This document shows, piece by piece, positions 56,812 to 64,000 of a stretch of 64,000 nt of DNA; positions within the stretch are counted from its first letter, which is position 1, and each line of letters starts with the position of its first letter. The DNA is from Calocera cornea HHB12733. Its lineage: Eukaryota > Basidiomycota > Dacrymycetes > Dacrymycetales > Dacrymycetaceae. The stretch covers positions 128,460-192,459 of the forward strand of contig KV423921.1 in assembly GCA_001632435.1 (NCBI GenBank), in the 5' to 3' direction. The notes under the pieces were generated by a model that was not told the DNA's origin, ran no database searches, and worked only from the letters and a program-made list of their open reading frames with translations. The translations under genes and the position numbers were made by a program.

Positions 56812-58788
56812 GACTTATCCTCTCCGGTACCCGCCTTTCTGTGCCCGTCGCCCAGAGTACCCATGGCTGGGCCCTTTGTCTCAAATACCATGCCGCTGTT
56901 GTGCCGAAGCCCCTGCCGAAGGGTGTTTATCAGAACGCGTCGGAATGCATCCGAGGGACGTGTCGTGTTTTCGTCTTTGTCCACCACCATGGCAGTTGTA
57001 TCCCTTGGCCAGCACTTCACCAACCTCACTGAAGCTGCCCATGCGCTCATTCTGCACTTGAATATGCAAGCTGCCTTGCACAATGTGCAGGCGCGGGACC
57101 GGGAGAGGCTGGTTGTGCGGTGCAGCGTTGAGAGCTGTGGATTCCGCGCAACGGTCACAGAACACGAAGGGGTTGTTGCGGTGCGCAGGATGAATTCTAT
57201 CCACACCTGTCAACTTTTCGCTCCCAAGCCACGTGCAGCTACGAGCTGTGTAGCCTTCCTCGTTCCTGAGGTCAAGAAATGGCTGGTCGTCACTGACAAA
57301 GTGAAGCCGAGCACAATTGTCGACACCCTGCAGCGCCAGGGTATTCTCTGCTCCTCTCAGCAAGCCTACCGGGCGAAGAGAGAGATCCTGGGTGAGACGC
57401 TTGGGCAGCAGATTGCAGAATTCAAGAAGTTACCGATGTATGCCGATCGAATCCTGGCCTCCGACCCTGGGGCTACCGTCCAGCTCACCTTTGGTCCGAG
57501 GAGCACGATTTGCTCCCTGTTCATCTGCCCGTCCCCAGCCAAGAATGCCTGGAAGCATGCCCAACGGTTTGTGGCAATTGATGGTGCCTTCACCAAGACA
57601 TCCTTCAAATATGTGATCCTGCTTGCAGTCGCATACGATGCTCAAGACAAGCTCATCATGCTTGCATGGGGTGTTGCACCCAAAGAAGATGCCGCCTCAT
57701 GGTCAAACTTCCTCCGATGGCTCCGTGAATCCCTTTCTGGCTTCAACTCAGCTTCGACAGTCGTGATATCCGACCGCCAGAAGGGCCTGCTCAAAGCTAT
57801 GGCTGAGGAACTCCCTTTGGTCGATGAGGCATACTGTGCCCGCCATATCCAGGCCAATGCAGTCCACCAGCATGGCCCCCAAATTGAGCTGCACGTCTCC
57901 GGCCTTGTGTATGCAAAGACCGAGCGCGAGTTCCTGGCACACCTAGCCACTGTTTGGACCGAGGTTGGAGAAGATGCGGCCAATTACCTTGCTGCTATTG
58001 AGCCCGCCTGTTGGGCAAACTACGCATTCATTGGTGCTCGCTTTGGTCGGACGACTTCAAATGCAGCTGAGGTCATGAACAGCGTCTTTGTTCAAGCACG
58101 CGGCCTTCCAGTGCTACAGCTGCTTGACACCATCTGGAACAACCAGATGGTTCACTTTTGCGACCGCCAGCGCAATGCAAATCCCCCCCTCCCAGGCCAG
58201 CCTTCCGATCAGCCAGCTGCTCTCCACGTCTGGACAGCACACAAGATTCTCACGGAGAATTGCGCGGCTGCTCGTCGGTATGCAGTATTGCCCTCAAGCC
58301 CGGAGCATGCCCTTGTCCGCCTGGCATCTGATCCAATGGGGAATGAGCATGAAGTCATTCTGGACCCAATCCTTTGCACCGGCTTCTGTACCTGCCTTGC
58401 CTTCCAGCAGCACCTCATTCCCTGCGCACATGCTATCGCTCTTTGCCTGCACTTCAAGATGGACCCGGGCACCTACATTGACGATGCCTACCTGCTCACG
58501 ACACTCCAGAAGACCTACAGTGTCCCTTATGTGCCCATTCGCCTTTCAACCCTCGAGGCCAATGCTCTAGTCAATCCACCTCCGCTCAAGCAATACCGTG
58601 GCCGTCCAGCCAACAAGAGGAAGGAGAGGGGTGTTAGGCCACTTAGGGCGAGGGCTTAGACCACACAAATAGTCGCACAAGTACATAAATACGTAGACCC
58701 AAAGTGCGCAGGGCAAATTGGATTAGTTCATGCCGAATGGCATTCTAGGCGACGGACACATATGCAAGGGTACCGGGGAAGATAAGTC
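56812..58788 (+). mobile_element. Complete Mutator-like DNA transposon (MULE), 1,977 bp
   Basis: The left end GACTTATCCTCTCCGG (56812 onward) is inverted at the right end, whose complement reads GACTTATCTTCCCCGG. The outer 21 nt match at 19 positions (56812-56832 against 58768-58788). Similarity continues inward, with TGTG[C/T]CCGTCGCC at the same distance on both sides, so the inverted repeat is about 40-55 bp and imperfect. A perfect 10-bp duplication flanks it. The only gene inside is an intact transposase starting 51 bp from the left end and stopping about 130 bp from the right end. Intact ends, duplication and frame indicate a fairly recent, possibly autonomous insertion. Confidence 0.88.
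56863..58659 (+). CDS. Mutator-like transposase with SWIM zinc finger
   Basis: Single exon of 598 residues. The N-terminal zinc-binding segment CSVESCGFRATV...IHTCQ (C-x4-C...H-x-C) is of the FAR1/WRKY-GCM1 kind that binds transposon ends. The catalytic core begins FVAIDGAFTKTSFKYV with Asp240, followed by the hallmark LAWGVAPKEDAASWSNFL, and Asp304 in VVISDRQKGLLKAM. The third acidic residue of the DDE triad lies further on and is not assigned here. The C-terminal SWIM finger is Cys509-x-Cys511-x9-Cys521-x-His523 (FCTCLAF...IPCAHA). It ends in a basic tail (RGRPANKRKERG). It is the sole gene of the transposon at 56812-58788, and no stop or frameshift is seen. Confidence 0.92.
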   Translation: MAGPFVSNTMPLLCRSPCRRVFIRTRRNASEGRVVFSSLSTTMAVVSLGQHFTNLTEAAHALILHLNMQAALHNVQARDRERLVVRCSVESCGFRATVTEHEGVVAVRRMNSIHTCQLFAPKPRAATSCVAFLVPEVKKWLVVTDKVKPSTIVDTLQRQGILCSSQQAYRAKREILGETLGQQIAEFKKLPMYADRILASDPGATVQLTFGPRSTICSLFICPSPAKNAWKHAQRFVAIDGAFTKTSFKYVILLAVAYDAQDKLIMLAWGVAPKEDAASWSNFLRWLRESLSGFNSASTVVISDRQKGLLKAMAEELPLVDEAYCARHIQANAVHQHGPQIELHVSGLVYAKTEREFLAHLATVWTEVGEDAANYLAAIEPACWANYAFIGARFGRTTSNAAEVMNSVFVQARGLPVLQLLDTIWNNQMVHFCDRQRNANPPLPGQPSDQPAALHVWTAHKILTENCAAARRYAVLPSSPEHALVRLASDPMGNEHEVILDPILCTGFCTCLAFQQHLIPCAHAIALCLHFKMDPGTYIDDAYLLTTLQKTYSVPYVPIRLSTLEANALVNPPPLKQYRGRPANKRKERGVRPLRARA

Positions 58789-58798
58789 GATCGCAAAC
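58789..58798 (+). repeat. Right target-site duplication of the Mutator-like element
   Basis: GATCGCAAAC, identical to 56802-56811. Confidence 0.85.
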
Positions 58799-59697
58799 TA
58801 AGCGACCTTTGCTACAGACTACTAGCCATTTGCGCTTCCAGTCCGTTTTTTGTGACACTCTGCCGCCAGGACTTTTCAGGGAGACAGTTTTTATATACCA
58901 TTCGGCCATATCATTATCTCATGATCGCTGTAGAAACTAAGCAAAGGTTTCGCATGATCTACGTATTGGCTTGGAAAAGCCGTTCTCTTGAATTTACAAT
59001 GCTCCTCCGAGACGATCTACGGGCTGGTGATGCGACACCTCCAGGAGTGAAAATCAAATCCCGAAGCATTACGGTCGTGTCGAGTTGTGCACACGGGGGT
59101 GAGGGCTTCGTCCCCCGTTCGCTCAAATACACTGAGAGAAAGTGTGGCAAGGTGTCAAACGTCCAGGAAAGCAATACAAGACACTTGTTCGGCGAGTGAT
59201 TAACATGGCATGCCGGAATAGTGGTGAGCACAGCTGACCTGAGCAAATAGAATGGTCCTCCCTATTTTCCTTTCACCGGGCTTGCGGAGAGACATCTGCA
59301 CACGGTATGCTCTCGGTGAGATAATACATCGGACAAGTGGAGTCGGTCACACATCACAGCACGCCACCTTTCGCAGAGCATGCCCGCCTGTACATGCGAG
59401 CTTTCCGTACACCTCCACCTTCCTTACACTATTTGTGAAGGCTCGCACGTGCTGCGCACTCTCTGGTCTGGTTCGTGGCCCGCCGCCCAGTTTTCTTCGA
59501 CTGCATTACGTGCCTCCACATCGAACTCGTCAGGTGCAGCTGAGCGCATCCATGAAGGTATACGGCAAAGCGGTGTGCCATTCTCTCCCTCAACGGTACG
59601 TTAGTTACTGTGTCATGACGAATGATGTTGCTCCATCAAGCAGCAAATGATACTATTGTATATGCAAAACAACTAGAGTACACTCCCAAGAATACCC
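58799..59697. other. Intergenic; no gene supported
   Basis: About 900 bp between the transposon and the 3' end of the sugar transporter. A 132-codon plus-strand frame at 59252 has no recognisable motif. Confidence 0.45.
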
Positions 59698-61443
59698 TTA
59701 AGCGTTGACATCCTCGCGATAATGAATAGAGCCCTTCTCCGGATCCGGAGAGTCGCCCCCCGTGTGTGGGACATGTTCCACAGCCATCCGGTCCGCCGCT
59801 GCGTGCTCGTCGGCGTCCTTCTGGAGGTCCGCGACCTCCTGCTCGCCATCGAACAACATGGCGGTTTCCTCCAGCGTCAACCCCTTGGTCTCAACCACAA
59901 AGAAGTAGAGGAAGAGGAGAATGATGACCATAAGGCAATCGAACACGACTGCGAGGAGTTAGCATACCTTCTGGAAACAGAGTAGCGAAGCGACTTACTA
60001 TAGTACTTCCATCCCATGTTGGCCAGGGCAATCGGGTTGGTGTATTGGTTCAACACCTGGGATGAAGCCTGGCTGAACGCCCACAAGGAATGAGCCTTGG
60101 AGCGCATGGACATCGGCACGATTTCGGTGACGTAGAGCAGCATGACAGACGACCAGCCCATCGCGTAGGCACCCGTGAAGAGGAAGATGAACAAGAGCAC
60201 AAAGTCACCGGCCACGTTACTGTGGGAGATGTTGTACTCAGCCGAGCAGATGGTGACGCAAACGAAGAATAACAGCATGAGGCTCGTGGCCGTGAGGAGA
60301 ATGCGGCGGCGACCGAATCTGTCGGAATGGAAGCCGGCGGTGAAACCGCAGATGAAGTTGAAGGCGGTCAGGGCCAGGTTAAGACCGAGTTGCGAGGGAC
60401 GGTCGGTGATGTTGATGGTCTTGAGCACCTGGGCGAGGTAATAGGTGACGAGCGAGTTGCCCGACCATTGTCCGGAAACGGCGAGACCCATCATGATGAA
60501 CGACCGGCGACGCATTCCTTTGGAGGCGAAGAGGGACTTCCACTGGGTGCGCTTGGCCTCCTTCTCCTTGCGGACGGACTCCTTCATTTCCTCGAACTCA
60601 TAGAGGACGAGCGGGTCATGGGGATCACCCCGTCCATGGTAGTAGACGAGGGTGTCCCAGCACCTCTGCTCTTGTCCGCTCAGCATCAGCCAGCGAGGAG
60701 ACTCGGGGCCGAACATAATGAGACAGAACTGGATAGTCGAGGGGAGGACCTGAATGAGGGCCGGAAGACGCCACGACCATGATGATGCCATGTAGTAGGT
60801 ACCGAATGTCAAAGCGGCAGCGCTGCGAGAAGGCGATAAGCACCTACGACGGGGAAGAGTGGCATTTACACTTACATGATGGAACCGATGCCCGTGAACG
60901 AGTTGTAGGAACCAGCAATGGCGTGACGATGGGATGGGAAGCAAAGTTCGATGACCATCAAGGGATCGGCGTTGTTATTGAAACCACCGCCGAAACCAAG
61001 CATGACACGGCCGCCAAGGAACATGTTGACGTCCTTGGCGGCCGCTTGCAGAGCAGCGCCAGTAATCATCATGGTGGTTCCGAGCATGACGGTCTTCCTG
61101 CGTCCGAAACGATCGTTCCAGAGAGGGGCAACGGGAATGGAACCGAGAGAGCCGATGTTTTGGATGGCACCGAGAAGGCCGAGGGTGGAACCAGTCGGGT
61201 TGTTGAAGTCCTTCAGCCAGTAGGGGAGAATCTGCATGCCGGACACCAGGGCACCATCGTATCCGTTGGCGCAGTTACCCAGAATGCTGCAAACCGGTTA
61301 GTGTCAGTCATCTTCTTGGCGTCGAGTACCTACTAGAGACATGTCCAGAACATCAACTTCCACATGCGGGGGTGCTTCCACCATCGGAAGTTAGGGTCGA
61401 TAAGCTGCTTGTAATGTCCAGAGATCTGGGCTCCGCCAGCCAT
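59698..61443 (-). CDS. Sugar transporter, MFS (lactose-permease-like)
   Basis: Several exons. It starts at 61443 (MAGGAQISGHYKQLIDPNF...MFWTCLY) and splices in phase 2 to ILGNCANGYDGALVSGMQIL. Sugar-porter signatures are present in order: NDRFGRRKTVMLG, GRVMLGFGGGF, FGPESPRWLMLSG, HSDRFGRRRILL and, at the C-terminus, FFVVETKGLTLEET. About 12 hydrophobic segments are visible. A second intron near 60890-60835 joins TGIGSI to IAAALTFGTYYM, and a third joins the segment ending MGWKYY to the last exon near 59946. The C-terminal tail is acidic and His-rich. The PESPRWL and ETKG motifs place it in the sugar porter (PF00083) family; hexose or disaccharide:H+ symport is the likely activity. Substrate not determined. 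Confidence 0.9.
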
Positions 61444-64000
61444 GGTGGGCAACTGACGAGGGGGAGGATCGAGGAAAGGGAGGGTAGCCGGGGGAAGGAG
61501 CTACACGGGGTGCATGTCGTGTTTTCTCGCAGGTTTATGAGGGAATTGAATCGCTGGTCGGTGGAAGCAAAGGTAAATCAGCGGGGCCCCGCATATGATC
61601 AAAGGGATGTTCCTGACTGGAAAGGGCAGGTGGAGGAGGCACACCACCTGTAGCTCACAAGGGGGGGTTCCCAGCCGGTTCCCGTGGGCCGTCCTTCCCG
61701 CAGGCGGACGCCCCCTTTGCATGGCGCTGCCGTGTCTGCCGGCTGTCGACGAGGGCTTCGCTTTGGTTCCGCAACAAAGAATTTCAATTGGTCCGGTTGC
61801 CACGCGACCCCGTCCCGCGGGGCCCCGGTATCTGCTCGAGGCGGGGTCAGCCACCCCCACACGGACCTTGTTCTTCTTCCCTCCCGTCTCACGCCCCCTT
61901 TCGCCTGGGCCACTTGACCATGTCCTGCTCCCTTTAGCCTTCAGACGAACCTTGGGCGGCTATTCAGTGTTCTCGCGGTGGAGGCCCATCACCTGCTGGA
62001 ATCCTGCCATCGCAGCGTTCCCAGCAGTCCTCGCGACCCTCCACTTCAATCTCTGCGAGCTCTTTGGAATGCTCACCAGACCCTGGCGCACGTTTTCCGC
62101 CGAATGCGATAACCTTCTGATCGTGACAGCGGGGAACCTAAAACGGCAATAACTTGTTGCTTTGCCCGGTCAGGTTTCTTTGGCTTCCTCCACTAGTGAT
62201 CAAACGACGTGGCAAGCACACCTCTGCACCCCGACAGCTTTCGTCATGACACTGCCGCCTGTGCCGGCCTATTGCTACCATCGTGTCATCTCTCGGCGGT
62301 CGGTAAATCTACCGCCATGCCGAGCTAACCAACAATTCTCCATATTGTTGTCTGCACTTCTGTACATGCAGAACATGGCGGCCGCCACTCCACCTCGGTC
62401 GGCTCCACTTCCTCTTGGCTGCTGGTGCTTCCCGGCCTCACCGCACGCACGACACATTGACATCTGGGCTAACAATACTCCACAGATCACCAAGGAACCG
62501 GTCTTTATTATTAGACAGTCTACAGGGCGTGACCAGGCGCCTCCACTGTGCGGGCCCAGCATCCCCCTTCTCCTCATTGGATGGAGCGATCCGCGCTTCC
62601 ACCCATTCTTCAACACCGCCTCCATGCGATGCATCTGCCTTGCTGCATTCGAGGAGCAGTCGATCAGCTGCAAGCAAAGCCCTTGGCACGTCGCGATGCT
62701 GCCCCTGAACGCTGACAGGCGGATGTGAACCCGCCTTGTCTCACGCCAGGCTAAGCGCCCGGAGCTCGGTTGCTGTTTCCACAAGCGCTCGCCGATGTGC
62801 ACTTGACCAGCCATCATGTGACTCATCCCGATGGAGCTTGTTCTCCGGGTACCCCGCGCTGGAGCTTGTGCACACACCTCCACCTTTCATGTCTGGCGCT
62901 CATGGGATGTGCGCGCGCCCATCTCAACATGTCTCAATTGCAGCTGATGGCCCTTGATGGGGGACGCTTCCCGGCAAACACGCTCTAATTGCCACAGCTT
63001 TGGAGCCGCAGTCACATTCAAGCCGGAATCCTGTCGCCAGGCACCCACTGTATCCTATGTACGATCCAGTGTTACGGCTTCTCCACCTGTTCTCCCACCC
63101 GCTCCGCTGATCGTCGTCGCAGCATCTGCATGCTGTGCAGTTCATGTACACCAACCTCCACCCCTGACCTTCTGCCTTCCTGGCCTGTTTCTCAATGGCC
63201 CTGTGGTGACCTTTTTGCCGAGCTTCGCTCCATGGACTGAGAGGTGTGTCCTCTCCACCAAGTCACGTTCAGATCACCTCGACGTAACATCCCCAGACGC
63301 CCTCGAATCGTCTTCCTTGCCGACACTCGTTAACCGCATGGAGAAGGTCCGCGGCTTGGACAGTCGGACACTCTTGTGCCTTACAGCGGCGAGCGCCGGC
63401 AGTCCAATTCCATATCTTGGTACGTGCCTCCACCGCTGCCACTGAAACTCGGACGAATGAAGCTCCGTGCATTGCAACCATCGCATCTGCTTCTCCATTC
63501 TTCGTTCCACGACACGTCACGGCGCATCACTGAACCGACGCGACAACAATTCTCAGACTCCTGGATGGCTTCGGGGATGGCTTCTCCACCACCGCAGATT
63601 CCTAATCCACGCGTGCTGCGCTGTCAATGGGAGGGACCCGTTGAGGGTCCAATGATCACCCGAAGCTGCCCAGCTGCTTGTCCACCTAGCTCTCTACGGC
63701 GAAACGTGTCCCGCCGACCTCGGCGAATGCTTCTCCATCAAACATCACCCGGAGGGAGAAGGTGGAACCGCGCGCTGCACACCGCTGCTAACGGCGTTAC
63801 GGCCTGCCGGCCCAAAGCTGGCCCGAGACCGGCGAGAATTCTCAGATCGTGGCAAGAAGTGGACAGCCGCCTCTCCACCCACCTGCTCTCCCCGTCGCTC
63901 AGCTGGCCATCCCTACTTCAGAAGCAGGCCCGTCACCATCCCCCCTTGCGCCTACCCTCGATCTCCGTGTGCTTGCTTCTCCCTCCACCGGACCGCCCTT
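61444..64000. other. Upstream region and gene-free end of window
   Basis: About 2.5 kb with no supported gene. The part adjacent to 61443 is the sugar-transporter promoter side. From about 62.2 kb onward the plus strand carries many short CCTCCAC / GCTTCTCCAC words at irregular intervals (for example near 63077, 63489, 63580, 63729 and 63975). Open frames up to 202 codons have no recognisable domain. Confidence 0.45.

Noticed and set aside
55600..58788. Treating the GCGGAAG-rich region as part of the Mutator-like transposon
   Set aside because: The inverted repeats and the 10-bp duplication place the transposon's left end at 56812, so the motif cluster lies outside it.

Overview
The window is nuclear DNA of a filamentous basidiomycete, most likely an Agaricomycete. 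Introns are numerous, about 45-60 nt long, mostly GT-AG with CTGAC/CTAAC-type branch sites. Genes are dense on both strands, and the recognisable proteins are fungal: LYS2 aminoadipate reductase, Set5, Rpn1, HOL1-like MFS carriers, an Rrg7-type protein and SNF2-RING proteins. All calls come from reading the sequence; no database search was possible.

Layout. 1-3.7 kb: a secreted or membrane-anchored protein built on eight C-x-[G/Y]-A-Y-C repeats behind a clear TATA box, then an Fn3-like/coiled-coil protein. 4-15 kb: two paralogous MFS transporters on the minus strand with matching intron positions, flanking the proteasome subunit gene RPN1 and an F-box gene. 15.8-23.1 kb: polysaccharide deacetylase (CE4-like), SET5 and LYS2; LYS2 has two inverted TGACTC sites upstream. 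24-34 kb: microsatellites, one disordered conserved protein, and a gene-poor stretch with a ~1.8 kb minisatellite of 16-bp units; a 100-N assembly gap follows. 34-35.2 kb: a GT8 glycosyltransferase.

36.8-54.2 kb is the most striking region: three tandem same-strand genes (called A, B and C here) for SNF2 helicases with an inserted RING finger (Rad5/Rad16/Uls1 class). They share an N-terminal Cys/His module, a conserved 6-nt micro-exon, several non-GT splice donors and, for B and C, a shared promoter element. A convergent RRG7-like gene follows copy C, and a decayed RRG7 fragment follows copy B, so the duplicated unit was probably helicase plus RRG7.

55.5-64 kb: a region dense in GCGGAAG-type motifs, then a compact, apparently complete Mutator-like transposon (1,977 bp, terminal inverted repeats, 10-bp target duplication, intact transposase), a sugar transporter, and a gene-free end.

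The best candidate for an undescribed system is the CxGAYC repeat protein. The triplicated SNF2-RING array with its N-terminal Cys/His module comes next.
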